From Pseudoalteromonas tunicata (GTDB lineage Bacteria > Pseudomonadota > Gammaproteobacteria > Enterobacterales > Alteromonadaceae): 64,000 bases of DNA. Below are positions 17,658-27,900 of this stretch, one piece after another. Numbering within the stretch: position 1 is the stretch's first letter; every line of letters begins with the position of its first letter. Made by a program: the position numbers and the translations under genes. The stretch is taken from NCBI RefSeq assembly GCF_002310815.1, contig NZ_CP011032.1, positions 226,001-290,000 of the forward strand. The letters are read 5' to 3'. The notes beneath the pieces are model-generated. The model had not been told where the DNA came from, did no database searches, and saw only the letters and a list, made by a program, of their open reading frames with translations.

Positions 17658-17675
17658 ATGGCAAAATTTTGAATG

Positions 17676-18026
17676 TTAGGGCTGATAGGCTGCCTGAATA
17701 TCTGGTGCTTTACACGAAATTACCGTGACATTTTCGTAGCCAACTCGTTTAAGTTGCTCTGCGCTTAAACAGGCACGGGCAGATGTTGCGCAGTGTAAAT
17801 AAATTGGCCGAGTTTCATCTTTTTCTATCTCGATCAATTTCATTTCTAATAAACCGCGAGGAATATTAATTGCACCATACGCGGGCATTGCAGCGTGCTC
17901 AGCAGGCTCACGCACATCAATTAATAAACCATGATTTTCAAGCATTTCAGCTTTAGCATCTACAGCGCTTATTTTGCGAATATGGGCTGAAACTTCAGTA
18001 ATAAGATCGGGAATTGACATCAACAT
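17676..18026 (-). CDS. Rhodanese-domain sulfurtransferase
   Basis: 116 residues (start could be Met3). A single rhodanese domain: LLIDVREPAEHA, GAINIPRGLLEMKL, and the active-site loop HCATSARA with catalytic Cys79, which carries persulfide sulfur. It resembles the soluble half of E. coli YgaP, where rhodanese and a two-helix DUF2892 membrane domain are fused. Here the DUF2892 domain is the separate gene two bases upstream, so the pair is a split YgaP. Divergent from a YgaV/SqrR-like repressor, which supports a role in sulfide or persulfide handling; that role is inference from context. Confidence 0.88.
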   Translation of the reverse strand: MLMSIPDLITEVSAHIRKISAVDAKAEMLENHGLLIDVREPAEHAAMPAYGAINIPRGLLEMKLIEIEKDETRPIYLHCATSARACLSAEQLKRVGYENVTVISCKAPDIQAAYQP

Positions 18027-18028
18027 AA

Positions 18029-18217
18029 TTAGTCCTTTAAACCAAGTGAGCGTAATAAACTAATCATAGGGCACCATTTAGAAAATGCCGATTGGATTAG
18101 ATTTAAAGCAATAAATAGAGTGAAAAAGGTCCAATATGGGTGAACAAAGTAACTTAATAAAACCGATACAATGATCATAAAGCCGGCTATTAGGCGAAGT
18201 GCATCATTTACATTCAT
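18029..18217 (-). CDS. DUF2892 inner-membrane protein (YgaP membrane half)
   Basis: 62 residues, two membrane helices (LIAGFMIIVSVLLSYFV and FFTLFIALNLIQSAFS) followed by the short CPM element near the C-terminus. This is the DUF2892 module, whose usual consensus is a pair of helices ending in W-C-P-hydrophobic. In E. coli YgaP the same module is fused to a rhodanese domain; here it precedes the rhodanese gene with a 2-base gap and is certainly co-transcribed. It probably anchors or assists the sulfurtransferase at the membrane. Confidence 0.88.
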   Translation of the reverse strand: MNVNDALRLIAGFMIIVSVLLSYFVHPYWTFFTLFIALNLIQSAFSKWCPMISLLRSLGLKD

Positions 18218-18260
18218 GGTGAGTCCTTAAGTGCGTGAGTTAAAACGGTTGACTAAAATT

Positions 18261-18326
18261 AGTATATTAGAAAATATTAAATTAGCAACTTCTAATATTA
18301 GACAATTCTAATGTAATTGCTATACT
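18261..18326. promoter_or_regulatory. Divergent promoters with a shared ArsR-type palindrome
   Basis: A perfect 12-base palindrome TCTAATATTAGA lies at 18291-18302. Rightwards, TTAGAC (18298-18303) and TATACT (18321-18326) with 17-base spacing make a promoter for the repressor/RND operon whose -35 overlaps the palindrome. Leftwards, TTGCTA (18288-18283) and TATACT (18266-18261), spaced 16, make a promoter for the DUF2892/rhodanese operon, directly next to the palindrome. A half site ATTCTAAT follows at about 18305. One repressor dimer here could block both promoters. Confidence 0.6.
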
Positions 18327-18353
18327 AGCGCTAACAATGAAGAGGCTAGTGAT

Positions 18354-18665
18354 ATGCAACTTGATATAAAACAATTAACCAACAATGCCGAACAAGCTGA
18401 AAGCTTTTTGAAATTATTAGCAAATAAAAATAGGCTGATGATTTTATGTACCTTGTTACAAGGTGAGTTGAGTGTCGGCGAGCTCAATAATTTAGTGCCG
18501 CTGGCTCAGTCTGCATTATCGCAACACTTGGCGGGGCTGCGTAAATCGGGTTTAGTGAGCACTCGACGAGAGGCGCAAACAATTTATTACCGAGTTGATG
18601 ATCCTCGTGTTGCCGCTATTTTAACGCAGTTGTATCAAATTTTTTGCCAAGGAGGCGAATCATGA
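18354..18665 (+). CDS. ArsR-family repressor of the YgaV/BigR/SqrR persulfide-sensing type
   Basis: 103 residues, winged-helix fold: ALLxLANKNRLMILC-type helix, GELNNLVPLAQSALSQHLAGLRKSGLV recognition helix region, and REAQTIYYRV wing. Cys32 (MILCTLL) and Cys98 (IFCQGG) match the two conserved Cys that form a tetrasulfide bridge in SqrR, BigR and YgaV, so a response to persulfide is likely; no arsenic-type Cys pair is seen in the recognition helix. Divergent from DUF2892/rhodanese genes and translationally coupled (ATGA) to an RND pump. It probably represses both directions through the palindrome between them. Confidence 0.88.
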   Translation: MQLDIKQLTNNAEQAESFLKLLANKNRLMILCTLLQGELSVGELNNLVPLAQSALSQHLAGLRKSGLVSTRREAQTIYYRVDDPRVAAILTQLYQIFCQGGES

Positions 18666-21600
18666 GTGGCTTAACACATCCAGTTGATAAGCTGATTGCC
18701 CGCTCGCTCTCTGGGGCGATGCCAATGTTTATTTTTATCCTTGCTGTATTATTGGGCATGTTAGCTCTTAATTTTACGGCGCGTGAAGAAGAGCCGCAAA
18801 TCGTTGTGCCTATGCTTGATATTATGGTTGATGTACCAGATATTGCAGCAAGCCAAGTTGCACGGCAAGTTACTACGCCACTTGAAAAGTTACTGGCGCA
18901 AATTCCGGGGGTTGAGCACGTTTATTCGACCACCCGCCAAGGGCAAGCTGCTGTTACTTTGCGTTTTCATGTCGGTGAAAATCGCGAAGACGCTATTTTA
19001 AATACTTACAACAAACTTAATGCTAATCAAGATCAAATGCCTAGCATAGTAAAAAGCTGGCAAATTAAGCCGATTGAAGTTGATGATGTGCCGATTATGA
19101 TGTTGGGGTTATGGAGTGATCAGCCTCAACTTTATAATGATTATGAGTTACGTCGTTTTGCCGATGAAATCACCATTCAATTACAAAAAATCGCCCAAAG
19201 CAGCGAAGTAAAGGTGATAGGTGGGCGTAAACGCCAAGTACAAGTGATGCTTGATGCAACAGCAATGGCTGCACGTAATACCACCATGATTGATGTACTT
19301 AATGCGATATCGGTTTCAAATCAATTACAGCAAGTAGGTAGCCGAACTGCGCAAGGTCAGCAGATTATTATTGAAGCTGGCGATGTGCTGCGCCACAGTA
19401 GTGAATTAAATAACCTTGTGGTTAATGTCATTAATGGCAAAGCTGTTTATTTAAAAGAAGTTGCTACTATCACCGACGGACCAAGCGAGCCCAATAGTTA
19501 TCAATGGCTCAGTTATGCCTCCTCCCACCCAAATAGTGCACAATACCAAGCCGATTATCCGCTTGTTACTATTAGCATTGCAAAACAAGTCGGCAGTAAT
19601 GCCGTTGTGTTAACTGAGCAAGTACTAGAACAAACGGCATTGCTGAGTCAGCAAATATTACCAAAAGAAGTGCATTATCAGGTCCTTCGAGATTATGGCG
19701 CTACGGCGGATGAAAAAGTAAATAATCTCACCTCAAGTTTGGCATTTGCCGTTTTTACCGTTGTGATTTTTGTTGGCGTATTTTTAGGCTGGCGCCCTGC
19801 AATTGTTGTTGGTCTTGCTGTGCCTATTTGTTATGGCATAACCTTATTTTTAGATATGAGCATGGGTTACACCATTAATCGCGTGACTTTGTTTGCCTTA
19901 ATTTTATCGCTTGGTTTATTGGTGGATGACCCGATCACTGGTATTGATAACATTAGTCGCTTTTTAAAACGCAGTGGTGATAAAACCAATAACATTGTAC
20001 TGGCAATGGCTGAAATTCGTGGTGCGCTAGTAATGTCCACCATCACTATTATGCTAGCGTTTATTCCGCTTGCTTATATTACTGGCATGATGGGCCCATA
20101 CATGGCACCAATGGCATTTAATGTGCCAGTGAGTGTAATGGTATCAACTGCGGTGGCATTTTTTGTAACCCCTTGGTTGGCCCTTAAATTACTTAAACCT
20201 AATGAAGCCCTTAGCAGTGATGAATTAGTCGAAAATGGCGGCTGGTATGGCCGAATACTTAGCCCATTACTTGCTAATCGTCAGCGCGCTAAATACACCT
20301 TATGGCTGGTATTAGTATTGTTTGTGATAAGTGCTGCATTACCTATTTTTAGAACTGTGCCGCTAAAGTTATTGCCATATGACAATAAAAACGAGGTGCA
20401 AATATTAATCGATATGCCTGAAGCCGCAACGCTTGAACAAACTGCGGCGCTTAGCCAGCAAATCATCAGCACCTTAAAACAGTTACCTGAAGTGACGACT
20501 TTTGCCGCTTATGTTGGTGAGCCATCAGCGATTGATTTTAATGGCATGGTGCGTCGTTACTATCAGCGAGTGGCACCAAATTTAGCTGATATTCGCATTC
20601 TATTATTGGATAAAACCGAGCGTGAACATCAATCCCATGCCGTAGTATTGCGGATGCGTGAGTTATTAGCGCCCTTAAATAAAAATGGTATTCGCATTAA
20701 AGTGGTTGAAGTACCACCTGGTCCGCCAGTGCTCAGTACTTTAGTTGCCGAGGTTTCAGCGCTTCCTTTTGTAAGTGATGAAACCCACCAAGCAGCAGCG
20801 CATGCTGTGATGGCAAGGCTTAGCAGAGAAGCGCATATTGTTGAAATAGATTCAAGCTTGATGAGTCCACAAAAACTACAGCGCTTTGTTACTAATCAAG
20901 AAAAAGCTGCTCTTTCTGGCATTGCAAATCAAGATATTAAACAAACATTAGCCTTGGCAAGTGGTGAGGCGATTGCGGGCATTATTCATGAACCAAGCGA
21001 AATTGAGCCACTTGATATTGCATTAAAACTACCGTACGAGCAGCGTAATCAACTTGAAAGTTTATTAAGTCTGCAAGTAAAAGGCCGTGCCGGAATGAGC
21101 CAAACTCAGCAAGGGTTAGGCCTTGAAAGCGCGCCGCAACCTTTGGTTGCTTTGTCAGAGCTTGGGCAATTTAGTGATCATATGGTTGAGCAGATTATTA
21201 CTCGTAAAGATTTAAATAATGTTATTTATGTTTTTGCTGAGCTTAATGGCCGCACCCCAGCTGAGGTGATAAGCGACTTAAGTCATGATTTAGTTGATAG
21301 CGAGCAGGAAATAGTGCGCTCAGAACTCACAGCATGGCAAGACCGTCATTATTTAAATGCAGGCGCCGATGATTGGTGGCAGTTACCTAGCGGCACCTCT
21401 TTAAGTTGGAGTGGCGAAGGTGAATGGCGCATTACCATTCGGGTGTTTCGTGATATGGGCATTGCATTTGCCTTTGCGTTAGCGGCGATATTTGTTTTGT
21501 TGCGCATTCAAACTCAATCGGTTGCGTTATCACTCATTATTATGTCTGCAATCCCATTAACCATAATAGGAATTATGCCGGGCTTTTGGCTTATGAATCA

Positions 21601-21991
21601 GTTTGGCGAACGCTTAATTGCGGGCAGCCCGGAGCCAGTTTTATTCACTGCGACAGCCATGATAGGCATGATTGCACTTGCGGGGATTGTGGTACGAAAC
21701 TCCTTGATTTTGGTTGAATTCATTACTCTTTCACGGAATCAGGGCATGGCGATTAAAGAGGCTTTAATTCAGGCTGGGGCTGTACGTATGCGCCCAGTAT
21801 TATTAACCGCAGGCACAACATTATTGGGGAATTTAATAATCACACTCGACCCTGTATTTAGTGGGCTTGCGCTCGCGATTATGTTTGGCATTATCGCCTC
21901 GACCTTATTTTCGTTATTTGTTGTGCCGTTAGTTTATTTTTTAGTATTTGTTGAGCCTGCTCGTGAACTTGCTCAATCAGAGGAGTCTTAA
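18662..21991 (+). CDS. RND-family efflux pump, inner-membrane subunit
   Basis: 1109 residues. Start at ATG 18662, which overlaps the repressor stop (ATGA) and has GGAGG 7 bases upstream. Twelve predicted membrane helices in the AcrB layout, with two large periplasmic loops. Proton-relay region LSLGLLVDDPITGIDNISRFL contains the paired Asp of helix 4; LVVRNS-type helix 11 reads IALAGIVVRNSLILVEF. The N-terminus ISLTARxxEEPQIVVPMLDIMVDVPD belongs to a branch distinct from AcrB and CzcA proper. Substrate unknown. Placed under a persulfide-type repressor and followed by its adaptor; no outer-membrane channel gene is present, so it probably uses a TolC made elsewhere. Confidence 0.92.
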   Translation: MSGLTHPVDKLIARSLSGAMPMFIFILAVLLGMLALNFTAREEEPQIVVPMLDIMVDVPDIAASQVARQVTTPLEKLLAQIPGVEHVYSTTRQGQAAVTLRFHVGENREDAILNTYNKLNANQDQMPSIVKSWQIKPIEVDDVPIMMLGLWSDQPQLYNDYELRRFADEITIQLQKIAQSSEVKVIGGRKRQVQVMLDATAMAARNTTMIDVLNAISVSNQLQQVGSRTAQGQQIIIEAGDVLRHSSELNNLVVNVINGKAVYLKEVATITDGPSEPNSYQWLSYASSHPNSAQYQADYPLVTISIAKQVGSNAVVLTEQVLEQTALLSQQILPKEVHYQVLRDYGATADEKVNNLTSSLAFAVFTVVIFVGVFLGWRPAIVVGLAVPICYGITLFLDMSMGYTINRVTLFALILSLGLLVDDPITGIDNISRFLKRSGDKTNNIVLAMAEIRGALVMSTITIMLAFIPLAYITGMMGPYMAPMAFNVPVSVMVSTAVAFFVTPWLALKLLKPNEALSSDELVENGGWYGRILSPLLANRQRAKYTLWLVLVLFVISAALPIFRTVPLKLLPYDNKNEVQILIDMPEAATLEQTAALSQQIISTLKQLPEVTTFAAYVGEPSAIDFNGMVRRYYQRVAPNLADIRILLLDKTEREHQSHAVVLRMRELLAPLNKNGIRIKVVEVPPGPPVLSTLVAEVSALPFVSDETHQAAAHAVMARLSREAHIVEIDSSLMSPQKLQRFVTNQEKAALSGIANQDIKQTLALASGEAIAGIIHEPSEIEPLDIALKLPYEQRNQLESLLSLQVKGRAGMSQTQQGLGLESAPQPLVALSELGQFSDHMVEQIITRKDLNNVIYVFAELNGRTPAEVISDLSHDLVDSEQEIVRSELTAWQDRHYLNAGADDWWQLPSGTSLSWSGEGEWRITIRVFRDMGIAFAFALAAIFVLLRIQTQSVALSLIIMSAIPLTIIGIMPGFWLMNQFGERLIAGSPEPVLFTATAMIGMIALAGIVVRNSLILVEFITLSRNQGMAIKEALIQAGAVRMRPVLLTAGTTLLGNLIITLDPVFSGLALAIMFGIIASTLFSLFVVPLVYFLVFVEPARELAQSEES

Positions 21992-21993
21992 TC

Positions 21994-23052
21994 ATGTCTA
22001 TACAAGTTAAAAATAAGTGGTTAATGCCTGTTGTTGCGATCGGGTTATTATTGGTGTTGATTGCTATGATGGCGGATTTATTTAGCGACAAAGTATCGCC
22101 AGACAATACCGTTGCTCAGGTATCCTTTACGGGTAAAACACAAGTTGTAACAGTGCAAGCGGTTGAGCAAACAGAATATGTTCCGGCCACGGTGATCGCC
22201 AAGCAAAATACTGTGATTTCGAGTCGAATTTTGGCGCCAATCAAAACGTTTGCGGTACGTGCCGGGCAAGTTGTAGAGCAGGGTGATTTACTGATTGAGC
22301 TTGAGGATGGTCAATTAAAAGCGCAAGTTGCGCAGGCTAAAGCACGCTTAGACGCAGTCAATAGTCAACTCGCTCAAGCGCAATTACAGCTTAATCGCGC
22401 GATCACGCTGCGTGAGCAGGGTTTAACCGCAATTAACGATTTAGATGTTGCTAAAACTAATTTTGCCGAGCTTCAAGCGAGTCGAAATAGTGCAGCAGAG
22501 CAACTAGAGCAAGCACAGGTGGGGCTATCTTACAGCCAAATACGTGCCCCAATTGCGGGTAAGGTGGTTGATCGTATGGCTGAACCTGGTGATACCGTAA
22601 GTCCTGGGCAGGTGTTGTTATCGATTTATAACCCACAGTCATTACAAATTGAAGCTGCGGTGCGTGAGCAAAAAGCGGTGAGTTTAAAACTCGGCCAGTC
22701 GTTAGCTGTAGAAGTCGCCTCGCTTAACATTAAGGGGCAAGCAAGGGTTGCTGAAATTGTACCTGTCGCTGATAGTAGTGCACGTAGCTTTTTAGTGAAA
22801 CTTGAATTTGCTAATGATGTAAGGTTAATGCCTGGTATGTATGCCAGAGTTAGTTTACCGAGCAGTAGCGAAACTCTAGTTGTGATAAACCCTCAGCTCA
22901 TTACGCAATTTGGGCAACTTAATATGGTTAAAGTATTAAATAATAATCAGGTTGAGCGTCGATTTATTCGTACAGGGATCGTGCTTGGAGAAAATAAAGT
23001 GGTTGTTTTATCGGGTTTAAACGCTGGTGAACTTCTCGTACTTGAAGAGTAA
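21994..23052 (+). CDS. RND periplasmic adaptor (membrane fusion protein)
   Basis: 352 residues, 2 bases after the pump gene. N-terminal membrane helix (LMPVVAIGLLLVLIAMMADLF), then barrel-sandwich half sites (VISSRILAPIKTFAVRAGQVVEQGDLLIELED and YSQIRAPIAGKVVDRMAEPGDTVSPGQVLLSI) flanking a short coiled-coil hairpin (residues about 105-170), and a beta-barrel domain. This is the standard adaptor that bridges an RND pump to an outer-membrane channel. Same operon and regulation as the pump. Confidence 0.93.
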   Translation: MSIQVKNKWLMPVVAIGLLLVLIAMMADLFSDKVSPDNTVAQVSFTGKTQVVTVQAVEQTEYVPATVIAKQNTVISSRILAPIKTFAVRAGQVVEQGDLLIELEDGQLKAQVAQAKARLDAVNSQLAQAQLQLNRAITLREQGLTAINDLDVAKTNFAELQASRNSAAEQLEQAQVGLSYSQIRAPIAGKVVDRMAEPGDTVSPGQVLLSIYNPQSLQIEAAVREQKAVSLKLGQSLAVEVASLNIKGQARVAEIVPVADSSARSFLVKLEFANDVRLMPGMYARVSLPSSSETLVVINPQLITQFGQLNMVKVLNNNQVERRFIRTGIVLGENKVVVLSGLNAGELLVLEE

Positions 23053-23090
23053 AAAATTTAAAAATCAATATATTAAAATGTATATACAAC

Positions 23091-23117
23091 AAAAGAGCCT
23101 GCTTTGCAGGCTCTTTT
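23091..23117. terminator. Bidirectional terminator
   Basis: Stem AAAAGAGCCTGC / GCAGGCTCTTTT with a very short loop. It separates the RND operon from the convergent nitroreductase gene. Confidence 0.85.
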
Positions 23118-23121
23118 ACTA

Positions 23122-23817
23122 TTATAAAAAAGTTGCTATTTCATCGAGATCTTTTTTCACTAAAGCATGCTCAGGAATAGTCGCGTTTTCAGCTGGATAA
23201 CCTGCAATCAATAACATATACGGGCGTTCGTTATCTTTATCACGGCCACAAATATCACTTAAAAAACTCATTGGTTTAGGTGTATGCGTTAAGGTTACAA
23301 GGCCTGCGTGGTGCAGAGCTTGAATTAAAAAACCAGTCGCAATGCCAACACTTTCATGGACATAGTAGTTGGTGTTTTTATCTTCAGCATGGATACCGCC
23401 TTTTTTCTGACTAAAAATCGCAATCAGCCAAGGGGCGTGTTCAAGGTAGGGTTTATTTGCATCTGTACCTAAAGGTTTAAGTGCATCTAGCCATTCATCA
23501 CCAGCACGACCTTGATAAAATGAGCGTTCGAGGTCTTCGGCTGCGTGGCGAATTTTTTGTTTAGTTTCTTGGCTATTAATAGCCACAAAGTGCCACGGTT
23601 GATGATTTGCACCACTTGGCGCTGTGCCAGCTGCTTTTATACAGGCTGCGATAATTTCTTTTGGCACAGGCTTGTCTGAAAACGAGCGGATTGAATGACG
23701 GCGTTGGCTGTTAGCTAAAAATGACTCGGCTCGTTCGAGCATTTCGGTTGTCGGGTATTCAATATAATCATTAAGTGGCTGGTTTTGATGTGTTTGCATG
23801 GGCTTTTCGCTTCTCAT
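23122..23817 (-). CDS. FMN nitroreductase-fold protein, iodotyrosine deiodinase-like
   Basis: 231 residues (a Met7 start is also possible). Nitroreductase motifs RRHSIRSFSDKPVP (FMN phosphate), AGTAPSGANHQPWHFVAI, NYYVHESVGIATGFLIQALHHAGLVTLTHTP and ERPYMLLIAGYP. These match the iodotyrosine deiodinase branch more than ordinary nitroreductases. Its active-site lid triad Glu-Tyr-Lys is visible as Glu97, Tyr101 and Lys122, with the same spacing (4 and 21) as Glu157, Tyr161 and Lys182 of the human enzyme, by my memory of that sequence. Reductive dehalogenation of halotyrosines is thus a reasonable prediction for this marine bacterium. Cytoplasmic, monocistronic. Confidence 0.85.
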   Translation of the reverse strand: MRSEKPMQTHQNQPLNDYIEYPTTEMLERAESFLANSQRRHSIRSFSDKPVPKEIIAACIKAAGTAPSGANHQPWHFVAINSQETKQKIRHAAEDLERSFYQGRAGDEWLDALKPLGTDANKPYLEHAPWLIAIFSQKKGGIHAEDKNTNYYVHESVGIATGFLIQALHHAGLVTLTHTPKPMSFLSDICGRDKDNERPYMLLIAGYPAENATIPEHALVKKDLDEIATFL

Positions 23818-24038
23818 TAGTCAAGATGATGTTGATTTTATACCTAGCTTAGTGACAACTGACAAGTACAAAATCTAGGTTAAACACTCTAAAAACCGCA
23901 ACGTTCAATACACTTTAGCAATACCATTTATCACTTTTATTAACCGTTAATCATCTAGCTAAGGTTTTATCTTTTTACCGGGTTTAAGCTCTTGAGCGAA
24001 ATTCACTCTATAAAAATTACAATGAGAGGTAGCTACGA

Positions 24039-24914
24039 ATGTTGAAAATTGAAGGCTTATCAAAAACCTATGATAACGGAGTTAAGGCGCTTAATAATGT
24101 TAACTTAACAATACCTAAAGGAATGTTTGGTTTGCTCGGGCCAAATGGTGCAGGAAAATCATCTTTAATGCGCACCATTGCAACGTTACAGCAAGCGGAT
24201 GCGGGCAGTATTAAATTTGCTGAGGTTGATGTCTTAAACGATCCGCAAGCATTGCGCCAGCGACTAGGTTATTTACCACAAGACTTTGGTGTTTATCCTC
24301 GTATTAGTGCTTATGAATTACTTGAACATATGGCTATTTTAAAAGGATTGAACAACAAAGCTGAGCGTAAAGAAGCCGTTGAGGGGTTGTTAGCGCATAC
24401 CAACTTATATCAACATCGTAAAAATGCCGTGAGTGGATTTTCAGGTGGCATGCGCCAGCGTTTTGGCATTGCCCAAGCTTTATTAGGTAATCCCGATTTA
24501 TTGATTGTTGATGAACCAACCGCAGGGCTTGACCCTGAAGAGCGTAATCGTTTTCACAACCTGTTAGTTAGTTTAGGTGAAGAAAAAGTGATTATTCTTT
24601 CTACTCACATTGTGGAAGATGTGACTGAGCTGTGCCCAAAAATGGCAGTATTAGCATCAGGGCAAATTATTCTTGAAGGTAACCCTGTTAGCCTCACCAA
24701 TGAGCTGCAAGGCAAAATATGGCGAAAAGCCGTGTCACAACAAGAAGCGCAAGAAATTGAAGCGGCGATGCCGATTATTTCAAAGCGTTTATTTGCCGGT
24801 CAAACGATTGTCCATGTGATGGCAGATGTGCCACCACAAGGGTTTGAAACTGCGCCTGCAAATCTTGAAGATGTCTATTTCTCTACGTTACATAAACACA
24901 GACGTGTGGCATAA
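24039..24914 (+). CDS. ABC transporter ATP-binding protein
   Basis: 291 residues with all ATPase motifs: Walker A GPNGAGKSS, Q-loop YLPQDFG, signature FSGGMRQRFG, Walker B LLIVDEPTAGLD and switch His in STHIVED. C-terminal extension of about 70 residues typical of exporter ATPases paired with ABC2-type permeases. It starts an operon with the fused permease/peptidase gene 9 bases downstream, so the two form one transporter. Substrate unknown. Confidence 0.93.
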   Translation: MLKIEGLSKTYDNGVKALNNVNLTIPKGMFGLLGPNGAGKSSLMRTIATLQQADAGSIKFAEVDVLNDPQALRQRLGYLPQDFGVYPRISAYELLEHMAILKGLNNKAERKEAVEGLLAHTNLYQHRKNAVSGFSGGMRQRFGIAQALLGNPDLLIVDEPTAGLDPEERNRFHNLLVSLGEEKVIILSTHIVEDVTELCPKMAVLASGQIILEGNPVSLTNELQGKIWRKAVSQQEAQEIEAAMPIISKRLFAGQTIVHVMADVPPQGFETAPANLEDVYFSTLHKHRRVA

Positions 24915-24923
24915 GGGGGCGTT

Positions 24924-27900
24924 ATGTTAGCTAAAATGTTTATGTTTGAATGGCGCTATTTTGTGCGCCAGCCTTCATTTTATGTCACCAGTTTGATTTT
25001 TTTCTTACTGACCTTTTTTGCTACAGTCAGTGACAATGTGCGTATTGGTGGTGGCGGCAATGTTTTATACAACGGGCCATTTTCGATTGCGCAAACCTTA
25101 GTGATCATGAGTTTGTTTGCCATGTTTTTGGTGGTCAATTTTGTTGCGAGCACCGCTACGCGCAACGATACCAGTAAGATGTCCGAGTTACTTTACAGCA
25201 AACCAATTAATCCTTTCACCTATCAATTAGGCCGTTTTTTTGGTTCTTTTGCTGTGGTATTAACCGTATTTAGTTTTGTGCCACTTGGTATTTTACTCGG
25301 TACGCTCATTGGCGGAGCAACTGGCTGGGTAGATGTTGAGCGCTTAGGTGAAACACACTTAAGTTATTATTTCACTGCATTCTTTTATTTATCTGTGCCA
25401 ACATTGTTTGTTTTATCGTGTTTCTTTTATGCGGTAGCAATACGCTTTCGCTCAATGATGGCGGTGTATTTATCGGCCGTTGCGCTGTTTATTCTTTATA
25501 CCATTTCGGGGCAGTTTTTATCTGAACCAGAATACCGTACCTTAGCTGCATTGGTAGACCCTTTTGCTTTTAATACCTTGGCTGAAGTGACTCGTTACTG
25601 GACCATGTTCGATAAAAATAATACTGCTATTGAGATGTCAGGAGTCTTGCTAGAAAACCGCGCATTATGGGCGGTAATTGGCATTGTCATCATGGCGCTG
25701 TTTGGTGGATTTAGAAATCTTGAACGTTTACCTAAAGGCAAAAAAGTTAAACAAGCTAAGCAAACTCAAAGCGATTTTTCGCAGCTACTAGGTAGTAATG
25801 TTAGTCATCGTAGTGGGCCAATTGATAACGTGAGTCAACTCATTCATCGCACTAAGTTTGAAATTAAACAAGTGGTATTCAGTGCGCCATTTTTGATTTT
25901 AGGTGCGTTAACTATCTTTTTATTGGTTGCCCCTTTAATTGACCCACAAGGCATGTTTGGTACACCTAATTGGCCATTAACTCAAATCATGGTTGAACTA
26001 ATAGCAGACTCAACCGGGATGTTGATGCTGATTGTACTGGCTTATTACAGCGCAGAAATTGTGTGGCGTGAGCGTGGTTCGGGCATGGGTGACATTATTG
26101 ATTCTATGCCTGTTAAAAACATCACTTTTTGGTTATCAAAACTAATTGCGATTTGTTTGGTGATGACGCTACTGTATGTGTTTGGCTTGTTAGTCACCAT
26201 CAGTAATCAGTTTGTTCAAGGTTATAGCAATTTTGAACTTAGCCAGTATGTTATAAGTTTGGGATACGTAAACTTAGTGCCTTTGTTTATGACGGCTGTA
26301 CTTGCGTTTTTCCTACAAGTTGTTAGCCCGAATAAATATGTCGGTATGATGCTGTTTGTTTTATATATCATCAGCACCATAGTGCTCAGCAATTTTGGTT
26401 TTAGCCATAATATGTTCCACTTTAGTCAAGCACCTGCTGTTTTATATTCAGATATTAATGGTTATGGCACTTATTTAACCGCGCATTCGTGGTATTTAGT
26501 CTATTGGGGGGCTTTTACTGTGGTATTGGCCGCTTTAGGCTATGGCCTTTGGCATCGTGGTCCGGCGCAGTCTTTAAAAGTGCGCTTAAGTCATTTGGGT
26601 TATCAATTAGCGCCTGCGGGTAAAGTGGCGGTCGCGGCCGGCTTAGTCGTTTTTGTTACATCAGGCAGTTACATTTATTACAACACGCGAGTGCTCAATG
26701 AGTTTATGGTGCAAGATGACCGCGAACAGCTACAAGCTGATTATGAGAAAAAATATGTGCAATATAAAGACGCACAAATCCCAACAATTACTTCTACCAA
26801 AGTAAATGTCGATATTTATCCATATCAACGCAGGCTTACTGCGCAAGCGGATATTGTGGTCAAAAATACTTCAGATCAAGTTATTGAGCGCTTTTTGGTA
26901 TCACGCCCGAGTGACTATGTTCGCCAATGGGATGTAAAAATTGATGGCGGCAACATTGTTAAACATGATACACAGTTTAATACTGGGTGGTTTGAGTTTG
27001 AGCAGCCATTACAGCCCGGTGAAACCCGTTCTGGCCAGTTAAGCGTATCGCGTGAAAGCCATGGTTTTACCGATGGAAATGAAGACGTTAAATTGGTTCA
27101 AAACGGAACGTTTTTAAATAACTACGAGTTATTTCCTAACTTTGGTTACAGCGAAAACTTTCAGCTACGAGATCGTCACAAACGTCGTCAACACGATTTA
27201 GAGCCGCTACAGCGTGCAAATAAGTTAGAAGATTCAGCCTATTACAATGAGAGCTTTTTTGGTAAAGGGGTTGGTTTTATCGACTTTGAAGCAACCATCA
27301 CTACAGCCGAAGATCAATTTGCGATTGCGCCTGGTTATTTGCAGTCTGAATCGGTAGCCAATGGTCGTCGTACATTCCATTATAAAATGGATGCCCCTAT
27401 GGTGAACTTTTATTCGGTGATGTCGGCAAAGCTTGAACGTAAACACGAGCAATACAAAGACATTGATATTGAAGTGTATTACCACAAAGATCATGGCATG
27501 AATGTCGATAGAATGATTGAGTCGGTACGTGATTCAATCGACTACTTCACGGCTAATTTTGGGCCGTATCAGCATAAACAAATGCGTATCATCGAGTTTC
27601 CAGGTTATCAATCATTTGCACAAAGTTTTGCTAATACTGTGCCTTACTCTGAAAAAATTGGTTTTATCACCGATTTACGAGACCCTGAAAATATTGATCC
27701 TGTGTATTATGTGACCGCTCATGAAGTAGCTCACCAATGGTGGGGGCATCAAGTCGGGGCTGCGAATGTGCAAGGCAGTGCCATTATTTCTGAAAGTTTG
27801 TCGCAATATAGTGCGTTAATGATTATGGAGAAAAAATACGGTGAAGATAAAATCCGTAAGTTTTTAAAATATGAGCTAGACCGTTATTTACGCGGCCGTA

